From Undaria pinnatifida (taxonomy: Eukaryota; Sar; Phaeophyceae; Laminariales; Alariaceae), in NCBI GenBank assembly GCA_012845835.1, contig JABAKD010000017.1:6124151-6188150 (forward strand): a stretch of 64,000 nt of DNA, read 5' to 3'. Made by a program: the position numbers and the translations under genes. Numbering within the stretch: the first letter of the stretch is position 1; every line of letters starts with the position of its first letter. Shown piece after piece: positions 44,101 to 57,400 of the stretch. The notes beneath the pieces were generated by a model. It worked only from the letters and a program-made list of their open reading frames with translations, was not told the origin of the DNA and ran no database searches.

Positions 44101-47100
44101 GGGGTCCCCATTTTTCACTGCCGGGTTGCCGACCAAGGTTGTGATAGGGTGGGCGGGGGTCCCCGTTTCTCACCGCCGGGTTGCCGACCAAGGGGGGGGG
44201 GTACCCCGTTTTTCACTGCCGGGTTGCCGACCATGGCTGGGGAGGAGTCCCCCGTTTTTCACCGCTGGGTTGCCGACGAAGGCTGCGATAGGGGGAGGGG
44301 GTTCCCCGTTTTTCACTGCCGGTTTCCCGACCAAGGCTACGGTAGGGGGGGGTACCCCGTTTTTCACCGCAGGGTTGCCGACCAAGGCTACTTACTGTAG
44401 GGGGGGGTCCCCTTTTTCACTGCCGGGCTGCTGACCAAGGCTACTTACTGTAGGGGGGGGAGTACCCGTTTTTCATTGCCGGGCTGCCGATCAAGGCTAC
44501 TTAGTCTAGGGGGGGGGTTGCTCGTCTTTCACTGTTGGGTTACCGACCAGTGCTGCGGTAGGGGGTGGGGTGTTCCCCGTTTTTCGCTGCCGGGTTGCCG
44601 ACCAAGGCTGCGGTGGGGGGGGGGGGGGCGCGTTTTTCACTGCTGGGTTGCCGACCAAGTTTACTTACTGTAGGGGGGGGTACCCCGTTTTTCACCGCCG
44701 AGTTGCCGACCAAGGCTGCGGTAGGGGGGTCCCCGTTTTTCACTGCCGGGTTGCCGACCAAGGCTACTTACTGTAGGGGGGGAGGTATCCCGTTTTTCAT
44801 TGCCGTCTTTGGGACACTCGCCCGTATGGCTCTGTACCTCACTTCAATGATGTCTTCAGGTGATCTGTTTGGCGGGCGCAGCGTGGCTTTCCATTGAGGT
44901 GTCATATCGCAACCGGGGGGTCACTCGCGCAAGTGAGCCCGACCCACCGTATAAAGGGGCCCCTTTAAGGGACCCCCCCCTCTTCTGTAGCCTGGGTCTA
45001 ACCGCTCGCACTGTACAGAAAACCCGTACTTGAATATCTGGTCAACTCCTATTAATATGCCAGCGAGTTGGTTATCTGGCTGAAATTTTGCGAATTCCTT
45101 GCGGAATTCGACTAACTTCTTCGGGGGGGGTTTACATGGCTGCGGCGTGTTTGTGGATCGTCGTTGTGAGCTGTGTTCGAGACGTGTTAGAGTCAGGTGA
45201 TTGGGTTACTTCGCTCCCCAACCAAGAAGTTGCCGTCCAGCCAACTCCCAGCCGGGGGGAGATGTAAACATTGCACACGTCTGAATCCTCTATCCCCATT
45301 TGATGGGAAGATCTGTGTGGTCTAGCTCATGCTACCGGGCGGGTATCGCACGATCTGCATGACGCCGCAGGAGTTTCCGGGTCTGGACATGTACTCTACG
45401 TACACAGATCTCGCACAAGATATCATTGTACATGTTTCCTCTGGGCTGGACACGTATTCGACATATACAGATCCCATACAATATCTCATAACGGCAGCTA
45501 CAGGATCTATATGATCTATATGATCTATATGATCTATATGATCTATATGATCTATAAGATCTACATGATCTATGTGATCTATATGATATGTATGATAAGG
45601 ATGATCCATATTATCTACATCAGCCATATGATCTGTGTAAGGTTGTTGGGCGGAGGCGAATCCGAGCCCGTTGGTTCTCGCCTCGAGTCTTCTTCGCTCG
45701 GTGGCGGAAAAACGCAAGAATCCGCTCTAACTGCGCCCGAAAAATGACAAAACCGGCGGTGCTAGCCCGCCGGTAGCCTCGTTGGACATTTGGGTCTGCA
45801 ATGTCCCCTTCTGGGAACACCAGTCCTCGGCTCCTTGGGCCTGCAGTGTCCCCTTGCGGGAACACCAGGCCTCGGGAGCATGATATTGTGGACGGTGGGA
45901 TTTGAACCCACGACCCAAAAAATCCATGGTTTGTCGACGACGCCATTTATTAAGGTATTAGTGGGGTACTAGTCCGTTTGGCCACTTGCAAAAGGCTAAC
46001 CAATAGCTTACCCAAACTAGGACTAATAACACTCTCCCCCCCTGAAACGACAGGATAGTAGGTCGGCCGGATATACGGGCGGACCTGTCAATACATCCAA
46101 GCCGTTTTATTTCCTGGGTATCCCGGGGAGAGAGTTTTTCAAGTTCGACAAGGGGAAAGTCTGAAAAAGCTTATTATTGTGGATGGTGGGATTTGAACCC
46201 ACGACCCAAAAAACCCATAGTCCTGCCGACGACGCCATAGTGTAAGGGTATTGGGCGGAGACACAGAGTATCCCCTGCAGGTCTGCCAATTGAGCAGGTC
46301 CTCGGAGAGTACTCACATTCGTAACTTTCGTAGAGACGTAGCTTTATTCGATTCCACCAGAGCCCCGGATGGCTTCTGAGACCGGAGGCTCGTGCCTCCG
46401 ATCTATTTCCTGGCTATCCCGAATATAAAACGCCAACCTTGTCATACGAAACCCATCCAGATGAAATCAATTCGGATAATTACAGGTCTTTCGAGGCCGT
46501 ATCTTAGCACCTGTATGATTTATATGATCTATATGATCTGTAAGATCTACATGATTTATATGGTCTGTATGATCTACATGATTTATATGATCTGCATGAT
46601 CTAGGTGATCTATATTATATGTCATCTACATGATCTGCATGATCTACACGATCGCTATCATCTATATAATCCATACGATATATATGAAGTAGATCGTGAC
46701 CTGTGAGAGGTGTAAAGCATACCTTGGTAGTTGCACATGGCCTTAGAATTTTGAGACCACATACTCGCACGCCAACGATTCTACAACGACCGGGACGGGA
46801 GCACGTCGGGTTTTCGCCGACCAGATAGATGATCGTATTTGGCTGTTCAATGGTGACGGTGACGTGCCGGTTCGGGTTGTTGGCATGTTCTGGGGTAGTT
46901 GGACTCTTAGCTTCCTGCAGTTGCACGTGTATAGCGGTTATGATACATCATGGGTTCACTTTCTCCCGTATCTTCCCTGCTGGGAGACCAACTAGAAGCA
47001 CATAAATGTGGCCTAAAAACGTCTATTTATGCGAGTATGCATTGACTGCACAGCAGTCCTTGACTACGGCAGCCCGCCCGGGGCTAACGAACAATACGCG

Positions 47101-48441
47101 TTGCTTGTTGCACGCGCCAAGCGGGAGGTCTACTTGAGACGTGCACTACCATACAAGTAGAGAGGTAGCCCTTTTTCTATCGATTTTGTTTTTTGTTGAA
47201 TGGCGGGGCTCCTTAGCACAAAATCGTCGGAATTCCGTCCTTTTTATACCCATTTTTGCTGTTTTTTATACGTAGGCCAACGAGTCTGTAAATTCAAGTT
47301 GCGATTTCAGTTTGCTCAAAAAGCTTTTTTTTTTTAGGGGGGTGAGGTGTGGAGCTCTTCAAGTCAGGAAGCTTGAAAGGAAAAAATGCTGCAACTCTAC
47401 CGACGGCAGCTCTTACCGACGGGGGGTTGACTAAACCCCTACCTCTTCCGCCTGTCTTTGTGCTTGCTGCCGAAAGCCGCTCGCCTCGGCTTGCGCCTCC
47501 TCCGTTCGCAGGGTCAGCTGGGCCGTGAGGTGGTGAATCTGTCGAGGGGCGTAGCACCACACAAGCAGGTTTCGACAAAAGGCACCAAAAACAAAAGCAG
47601 CGCGCGTTTTGCAGTTCGAAACTCTTCTCTAGACGCGCGGTACGACGAGGGTAGAGCGGTTTTCGGGGCTACACAGTTCTTAGGCGCATGCTTCTGTACG
47701 ATGGATAGAGGTAGCACGTTTTGACATAAAGCAATGTTTTTAAAGACATGTATAATGCGACTAGGGGCTGATACAGACACAGGCCACCCTTTGCAGGTCT
47801 CTCTACTCTTCAGGTTCTGCGTAGGTCGCTCACATGTACCAAATAAGCTCTTGTATTCCCACACAAGCCACGGACAGAATTGACCGTGTGCAATTCCTCG
47901 AAGCCATAGCACCATCCCCTTTTTTTTATGCGCACATTATGCCTTCAAAAGGCATGTGAAACCCTTTTATATAATTTCCGTACCTAGATATTACGCCATG
48001 TTAGGCTTCCAGCGCTATTCCATAACACGTGACTCTGCAACCCCTAAGGACAGGGAAAAAAATATCAATCTTGTTTTTGTCATGTTGATGGGGGCTTTTT
48101 TATGCATCAGACCATGGGTCTGTTCGTCGAGTTGCGATTTCAGTTCAGAGTAAATTTTGCGAAATTGTGTGTTAACAATCATATCTTAGGTGAAATTCAA
48201 AAACACCATATCATAAATAAAATATAGATGTACCACGCAGCTTGCAAAGTTGAGGTTCAACCATTCAATCGGTCGTACTCACAGCTGACGTTTGTCATTT
48301 ATTTATAAAATACAGGATGAGCTTTTGGGTGGAGGGGTGCAGCTATCCAAGTCAAGAACTTTGCAAGGAAAAATGGGTGCACATCTACCGACGGGGCTCC
48401 TCAACCGATGAGCTGCCAACTAGTCCTCTAAGAGCTTGGCG

Positions 48442-48498
<57 letters not shown>

Positions 48499-51400
48499 CA
48501 GTACGACTACTACTACGACTACTACTACTATTACTACTACTACTACTACTACTACGACTACTACTGCTACTGTTACTACTACTGCTACTACTACTACTGC
48601 TACTACTACTACTACTGCTACTACTACTACTGCTACTACTGTACTACTGCTACTACTGCTACTACTGCTACTACTGCTGCTACTACTACTACTACTACTA
48701 CTGCTACTACTGCTACTACAGCTACGGCCGCCACCACTGCCACGGATCGTATTTGACACGATTCAACACACAACTCGCCTGCTCTTGACCAGCCTCGTAG
48801 TCCTCCAAGAGCTTGGTGTGCTGCTCCCCCAGCGCGGCGTTTTTCTTCTTGAACTCTCTCGCTCTCCGTTCCTTTCTGTCCAATCTCTCCTGCAAACCCC
48901 TGAGGTCTCTGTTTTCCACCTGGAGCTGATCTAAGGCCTCCGCCTACTCGTCACATTGTTCGCCAGAGTTCGATGGTAAGATGGCGTTACAGAGGACCAG
49001 GTGGGTCGGGGGGGAAGGGTCTTCAAGCGACCACGTTGTATACATGCCAATTACAAGAGCAAAAAACTCGGGGCGTTTGGGAGAACGTCGATTGGGGTTT
49101 ATCGCATGTGGTCAGGTAATAACGTTTCGACCTTAAGCAGGCCGACGGCCTCCGCCTTGCTCGCGATTCACGGGTGTTCGATCAAAGTAGGGCGCTACGG
49201 GAGAAGCGAAAAGATAAACCCAGGTACAAAGCTACTATTAATAATAGCTCACTGGCAACCCCGTGAAATGTATGGAAAAAACGGTTTCATGGACAACCCA
49301 ATTGGAGAACCCCATGGGACAACCCATGGAACAGCCCATGGAAAGCCTATTTAAGGCACATTTACTGTGTCGATCATCCCTTCTGCTATCTCCGCTCTTT
49401 GCTTTCTCCTTCTCCGTCCTTTATCGTAACTCAGATCCGGGGTCACTACAAATACTAAGGAAGGCTCTTCCCCCCCCCCCCCTCCCTATCACGGTGTGCG
49501 CCTTCTTTTTTATCGCGAGAAGACTTACAGCCCGTTCTTTCCTCGTCCGCCCGCATCGAATCGCGACCACCCACCGCGCCAGGCGATCTCAGAGGTTGAT
49601 TCCTTTGACTCTTGTTTCTAGTTATACTGCCAGGTCGTATAGCATGCGTTTGCCGTTTTTTTTTTTCAACCTGCACAGCCCGCGCTATGGAATGCGATCA
49701 CTCGGAACCGTCCCTAGAGAAGAATATCAACACCAGTATCATGTCGTCTCTCCTCTAACGCAGAAAATGGTTTACCCCCTAGCCATGGAATGAGTAAAAT
49801 TAAAATTCGCACCCCTAAACATTTGCATATATATATATATATATATATATCTCCCCCTTTTCGCAAATCAAACGAGCTGTGAGTAATCAGCAGGATTTCA
49901 CACCTACTACCCAATCAATCGGTAGGCGGATGCTGTTAGTGGCTCCAAAATAGCCGGCTTTAGTCGGCAATTCGGCTCGTGAAACCAACTGATGGCCTGT
50001 CGACTTACCGACGGGAGTGAATCAAACCAGCCCGCACCGGCCGAGCGGGGCCCCCCTCAAGAACAAACAAAAAAAATAAACTATATTAGAAAATCCTTGC
50101 CGCAAATAAATACGGAAACCCCCCAAAAGTCGAATAATCGGCACCTGCAGGAAACGACTAACTACTTGTCGGACTAATAGCTATTGTTCGGACTAATAAC
50201 TAGTTGGTTGCTTAAGTCGTCTCGACTCACAGCTCTCAAGAGTAAGGAATTACTACCCCTCCTCCCCCCCCGCGCCCCCCGCAGAAAAGGAAAAGAAAAT
50301 CTCATTAATTAGTACATGACGCCACCTACAGCAGCACACATTATGTACAGCAGGGGGAGTTCCCCAATAAGGCGGTATCCCTATACAAGGCGGTATCCCT
50401 ATACAAGGCGGTATCCCTATACAAGGCGGTATCCCTATACAGGGCGGTATCCCTATACAAGGCGGTATTCCTACACAAGGCGGTATCCCTATACAAGGCG
50501 GTATCCCTATACAATGCGGTATCCCTATACAAGGCGGTATTCCTATACAAGGCGGTGTTCCTATACAAGGCGGTATTCCTACACAAGGCGGTATTCCTAC
50601 ACAAGGCGGTATCTCTATACAAGGCGGTATCCCTCTACAAGGCTGGTATCCCTACACAATGCGGTATCCCTATACAAGGCGGTATCCCTATACAAGGCGG
50701 TATCCCTATACAAGGCTGGTATCCCTACACAAGGCGGTCAAAATGGCTTGGTGCCACTGGGGAATGACACTCATAACCCGGAATGAGCACGGCGGCTTTC
50801 CTCTATAACCCCGTTTTTCTTTTTCGTATTTTTTTTTCCGTTTCTGTTGTAATCGCAAAACCCGTTGAAATTTTTTCTCGAAATAGGGGCGTCAAATTAT
50901 CGAAGTATGGGATAAACAGCGCGAAGGGAGACATAGGGTGACCGGTTCGCAAGTGCACGGTGGGTGAGGTAGTGCATGAAGCTGCAATGGTGCTTGTCCA
51001 GGCGGTCGTAGTGCTCTCGCACATGACCGCATCATGGGGAACCCCATACTGTACTAACCTATACACTACATTATTTCCGAGTCAACCTTTACTCTCCTGG
51101 TTCTGCGAGGCTGTGCATGGTCTTCGTTTTTGCTGCGTATCCGTCTCCCTTTATTCTCAACGATAATTGAGCCGTTGAAGTCGTGTGAAAAAACAATTAT
51201 ATATCACCCCCCGTCCCCTATACATGATGGCCTCCGCCCGACGGGAAAATGAATGAATACATCTTGAACTTGGTATAATCAAATCAAATTTCACCACCTG
51301 CGCTCTATTGTATGTGACGAAAGTAGGATACACTCCGGGTAACAATAGTATATATATATGTATATGTATATGTAAATATATCCCTCGAATGCGGGGAAGA

Positions 51401-54400
51401 AAAGAAAACGCCCTCGTTCTCTTCCACTTACCGTATACGGTAGCCTATCCATGATCCGCCCCCCTTGCCCGGGGGGGGTGGCGTCGGTTGGTGGTAGCGA
51501 AGCCACAAAACACGGCTTGCGCTACGTGAACTAGACCACCAGGGTACCGTTTTTTCTCTAAACCATGTTTCTTTTTGTGTTTTCGGCGGTAGCCGAGACG
51601 GTGGTCGAGCTAGGTCATATTGTGCGAAGCGACAATCTTAACTCCGTGCAAGTGTTTTTTTTGTGTGTTTTTGGCGGTGGCCGAGATGGTGGTCGTGCTA
51701 GATCACGTTGCGCGAAGTGAGCGCAGGATTTTTTTTTTTGCGTGTTTTTGGCGGTGGCCGAGATGGTGGTCGAGCTAGATCATATTGCGCGAAGTGATAA
51801 TCTTAAAACCTGCGCAAGGGGGATGATGTCACGTAGTGTGCATATGGTAAGGTAGGCACTCACGAGGCCGTAACAGAACAAGGGCGCGGTCGGGGGGGGC
51901 GGGGGGGGGGGGGGGGGGGGGGGCTCTTTTTTCAATGGGTCGGGGTCACTCGCGCGAGTGGCGCCCCTGTTCCTTCGCGGTGTGTGTCGTTTCGAATGGC
52001 TAGAGCTACGCTGCGCCAAACAAATCGCCTGAAGAATTTTCGTAGTTAGGTACAAAGTCGCTCGGGCGAGTGGTCCACACCAGGCAGTGAAAACCAGGGA
52101 ACACCCGTTACCATAGCCTTGACCGTTCCGTCGTATCCTGGTTGCTGTCTCTGGAAATGACCACGCCAGAGAAGCAAATGAATACGTTCACGTCCGTCGT
52201 CCGGTACGCAAGAACAAGTACGCACAAGGTGCCGCAGTCCGCCTCGCAAGCGGTTCTTAGTGGGATGCAGCTTACCCTTTCATGCTACTCGCCGAAGACG
52301 TTACCGGCGCTTTCGCGCTTGGTGTACGCAATGACTGCCTGGTCGGTGAAAACCCGGCATGCCCCGTTCTGGTATGGCAAGCATTTGAGGGTCTATGCTC
52401 TCACATTACAGACTACGGCCAAGCTCGATACGATAACCCCCCCCCCCCCCCCCCCCCCCCTTCCGGAAGAGTTTGGTACACTAGAGAGATGCGAGAAAAC
52501 AATCGCTATCCTAGGAGATAGATGGTGGTCGCAGCCGGCGAAACAGGACGGGGATAGGATAAGCAACAATTTTCTACGTAGTATATGGAAGAAGCGTAAT
52601 GAGCGCTCAAATGCTGGAGGTGTCTTTATTATTATGAACAGGAACGATACTCCGTCTCGAAAAGGGATGAGTGGTCAATGGTCAAATTGCTAAGGCAAGC
52701 AAACAAATGAGCACGCCCCCCCCCTCCGGTAGACTACGCCATACCTGAGCCTGAAGCGCTGCATCTCTGCTGCGGACGGACACCCTGAGCGCATCCGCCT
52801 CCTCCAACGCCTCCGACAAACGCATCAACTCCCGAGTAGATTGCTCCCGCCCCTCTTCCCCTCCGCCCCCCCTTTCTCTCGGTTCCGTGTCTCGCTGTAA
52901 AAAGTTTTAGCACCGCAGTCCCGACATCGTGGAAATAACTTGAAATTAAACTACGATCATCAGCACTTGGAAATGGGGGTAAAAACACAAATTGGTTGAT
53001 ACCTCGCATTCTTTTGAAGAGGCGACATATTGTACGTTCCTGGTGTATGCTCGGGGGGGGGGGGGGGGGGGGGGCAGCGGGGGGATACGGAATAGAGCAA
53101 GCACCTGGTAGTTTTTTTTAGCATTGTGATCCGTATTGTTTGTTTGTCATCCCACGGTAGAATTACGTGCGAAGTATAGTTTTCTGCCCGACAAAATTTG
53201 TATTTTTTGTAAACATCGTTGTTGGTGTCATCCACCGAACGTTTTTTTTATGAGGAAATCTTCTTCTCTACCCTGCCGAAGGTCTGCGACTAAGAATGAG
53301 CTTACCTGTCCGTTTGGGGAACGCCCGACCGCGTCGTCCGTCTCCGGCCCGACGCCCGCCGCGTTACTCCGACATGTTCTGTTTTATGACGCGGCACAAA
53401 AAGAAAATGTCGTCGTTGCTCATGCTAAAACAAATGTTTGCCTTTTGGTCATAAAGAAGATAATCGTTTGTTGGTATTCTCAAGCTCCGGTCTTTTCCCG
53501 CTCGAGCCTTTGGGTAAAAAAAACGAACCTCATCCCTGTCCTGTCGCTGCCTTCATACCCGCTGCGTTGGCAATGATAGCGTCGGCATTTCGAAACACCC
53601 TCCGTACCAAAAGAGAGGCGCTGGTTTGTTTAGAAAGCGTTTTCGTGCGCTAAGTCGGGTTTGCTTGTTGTAAAAATCGGCTTTTCTTTGGTATTTTAGC
53701 GAAAATTAGGAAATGGTGGGTGCGCTAAATCGTTGTTGATTGGGATACCGTAACGATCATGGCGTAGTGATCTTCATTGTCAGATTCTTATTTTTGTTTT
53801 TTGTTTTTCGTGATTGGGCACTCACGCTACACCGCTTCGGACAGCAGGCACAACAAAAGTGCCATAAAGAAACACAAAGAAGGAAGTCGAAAATACCTTC
53901 TAGCCTTCAGCCTATTCAATGCCTGCCGATGCTTCTTCTCCAGCTGATACAGCTCGTTTTGAAGCTCTTCGCGAGTCTTTGGCCGGAACCTTCCCCGTGA
54001 ACAAAACACAACGAACAAAAGACACGGACACCAGATCAGTGAGGATTGCGCGAAAACCTCGTCAACAACAAAAAAGCAACACAACGCGTGCGAGGATACG
54101 GGGCGGCCAATAGTTTGGTGATGGACACGGGGCGTTCGCCGACTGAGGAAGCAATCATTTTGAATACCATCTGCGCTTTTTGTTTTAGCTTTTTACTTGT
54201 TGTTAAACACGTAGGACGGGTCATTTTCTCGTCGGGTTGTTCTTTGGCTAATTCTACGGTGGGGGCAAGGGTGGGGGGAGGGGGGGTCACTTTCATGGGC
54301 TTTTTTCCTCAGAGGCTCAGAGCAAACTCGCAGGTCTGCCTGACCCGTTCAATCTTCGGTCTGCCCTTTTCGATCTTTTGCGATTTGCACCGACATGATG

Positions 54401-57400
54401 GACTTGTCCCTGCTTCTCCACCAAAACAACGCTTTTGAGTTTTTTTTTTCTTCTTCTTTTCTTTTTTCCATCCCACGGTAGGGGTGCAGGAGAAGATTGT
54501 AAGAATGTTCTGAGCTCCCAGCACGAGGAGCTAGCTCGATATCTCACCCGAAAAATGACTTCGAAGGCATTCGTTCGCACAACCCGACCGAGCTCCTATG
54601 TCTTACTATAGTCCCAAAACAATAATATGTACTCGTGAAATTACTTGAATAATGACTAACAGCTAGTTCCTCACTCGAGCACCTCAATCGGACAGGTATA
54701 TTATTAGTTACTCCAACAACTGCAACTCCTGCCGTGGAATGACTCTGCTCAACCGAACTGGTTTATTATTATTTAATTCAACAAGTGCAATCCCTACCGT
54801 GGGATGACTCTTTCCTCTCTCGAGGACCTCAATCGGATAATAGGTACATTATTAGTTAATGTAACAAATGCAACCCCTACCGTGGGATATCTGGGCAGTG
54901 AAAATAGGGGGTACCCCCCCCCCCCCCCCCCCGCTCCCTGCCCTGTCCTTGGTCTGCCGCAATAAACGTTTTGGGAATGTATGTGTTACGAGTTTGATAG
55001 CTCACCCCTGAAGCTTTTGCACACATGTTTTCTCCCTGATATCAAAACCCAAGGGAAACTCAGCGGAACCCAAGAAGGGCAAAATCTAGAAGGGAAACCC
55101 ATGGAGGGAAACCCGTGAGAAACTCAAGCAGCGAAACCCGAGGGAACCCCGAGGGAAACCCGAGGGAAACCCGAGAGAAACCCGTGGGAAACCCGAGGAA
55201 AACCCGAGGAAAACCCGAGGAAAACCTAAGGAAACCCTAAGGGAACCCCAAGGGAACCCCAAGGGAAAACCCAAGGGAAACCCCAAGGGAAACCCGAGGG
55301 AAACCCAAGGGAAACCCAAGGAGGGAAACCCAAGAGAATGCAAAGGAGGGAAACCCAAATGAGGTCTAAAAAAACTGGATGCCGTTATTCCGGATATATG
55401 TTGAGCGCGGCGCACCTTAAAGGCCCTCCCACAGTCTTGCGGATAACCCAGTCGTTGGTTTCTTCCTCGCCCATACCGGCTTTCCTGCCCAGCTCCTCCT
55501 TCACCACGTCCACCACAAGCTCCTTCGCAATAGAGGCCCAACCGAGGAATGTCAGGCGAGCATGCAGCGAAAAAGGTGTGGCGTGTTTGACGGTGGCGTA
55601 CGATGCAACTGCCGTGGGGGTTTATGTTCACGGGCGCTTTTAACCCCATTAGAGCCCCAAAATCCCTCCTTATACTAACTTCAAGTATACGTGTCCCCCC
55701 CCAAAAGGTTTCCAGCTGAAGAGGCGATAATAAGGAGGGGGGGGGTTATGGCTTCAATATTGTTATACCTCGAGGTATACGGGTCCGATTTTTGGAGTGG
55801 AATTCTGCTTCAAAGTTTTCATATGGTAGCGGGGGGGGGTTGTGTTCCTCTCGGAGGGAGATCCAAAAAGGCAAGCAAGGCAAGCAGGGTTATAGCTGCG
55901 GTCGCGGTTAGGGTTAATGCCAGGGTTAGAGACGGGAGATTGATTATAGGGTAGCCCCCGCCCACAACCAGCGATTTTCTCATTTTTTTCGTTAACGAAC
56001 GGTTCACCGCTGCTCGGCACGAAGAAGGATACCCATGAAAAACATGTCTTGACGTATTTTCTTGTTTGCAAAGGACAATCGAACGCTGGCGACAGGGTGG
56101 CAAGAGTCACCGTATTTCAGGAGAAACGGCCGGGAGCTGGTTTCAGCACCGGCAATTTCGATGAAGAAAAGTCGGGGGGGGGCTACCGTAGAATGGCTCG
56201 GGGATGGGTTTGTACCTGCTCTCTAAGTCTGGTCCGCATCGCCCGTATCATGGCAGAGCGTCGATGATCCTTTCCCTGCGCGGTGGCTATCACCAGTTTC
56301 TTCTTTAGCTCTGCGATGCTCCTCATCAACGTGCGGACCTTGCCAAAAAAACGAAAAACCAAGTTAGCGTACAGTACGCGATGACAACCCTTGCAAAATT
56401 GAGGGGAAAAGAGTGCTTCTTCTTGGAGAAAGCTGTTGAACGAGACGCGCGCGTAAGAAATCTTTATTTTCAAAGTGACAAGACAACGCACGACGCCCTG
56501 CTTCCCATGATACTTTGAGCCCGACCCAAAACAAGAATAACATGCCAGTTTCGTGAGTGTTGGTTACGTGCACAGCTGTTTTTCTTCGGTAAGTGCTTTT
56601 GTCGACATTCGTTCGCGGTATTTCGACCCAGAACAAGAATGACATGCCAGTTTCGTGAGTGTTGGTTTCGTGCACAGCTGTTTTCCTTCGGTAAGTGCTT
56701 TTGTCGACATTCGTTCGCGGTATTTCTGGTTCCATGCGAGTGTTTTGTGCGCCCGTCAGTGTGCGCGTGTGATTCAACCGCCTCCATCGTGGGGAACATC
56801 CCAGTCCCATCAGTACACGGTACACCCCGCGCCGTTATCATCGACGGTCCCCGTGAGTTATAAAAAAAAACATGAGAATCGACGAGCACCACAAAAAAGC
56901 TGAAGAAGTGGGAACGCTGAATCCCGTTGCGTCGTAAGAACGGAGACACGTATGCAAGGGTGGGGGAGAAGAGAAGACGCATGTGACCACGGCCTGTCCA
57001 GAAGGTTTGCCGGGCGGTAAAGCCTCTTACAAGTTGAGCTGCTGGAGAGAAAACGTTATGGTAAAAAAGAAAAAGAAGATCTTCGAAATATATTAGGTGG
57101 AGTATTTTGTTTGCGCCTTGTTTACGCCACAAGACAGTACAGGAAGCCTATCAAATAAAAAGGGTGATGATAATATCAGGGCAGACTGAGATATACAGCA
57201 AACAAGAAAATCGAAAGCAGCTATGCCGAAGTTAGAATAGAAAACACCTTCACCACATGATAAACCCTGCCCAGGTCAATATTTATGTTATCTTGTTGCT
57301 GTAGTGTCGTGTGCTGTGGCTTGTCGAGGAAGAGCAACACATTCCCTTAATTTTTGCTCGACTTAGCGCACAGCACAGGGCACCAAGTTAAAAACAACAA

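Noticed and set aside
45505-46680. A CRISPR-like array of regular short repeats
   Set aside because: The units are a contiguous 9-bp minisatellite without spacers, in a eukaryotic intron.
48317-48934. A 205-codon plus-strand open frame, the largest but one in the window
   Set aside because: It is an (ACT)n microsatellite fused to the antisense of a coiled-coil exon.
50316-50786. A 156-codon frame with RRYPYT repeats
   Set aside because: The 18-bp minisatellite keeps every frame open; the minus strand is open too. There is no start, splice or domain context.
56470-57132. A 220-codon minus-strand frame
   Set aside because: It contains part of the 102-bp duplication and intron sequence; composition changes along it and no family is recognised.
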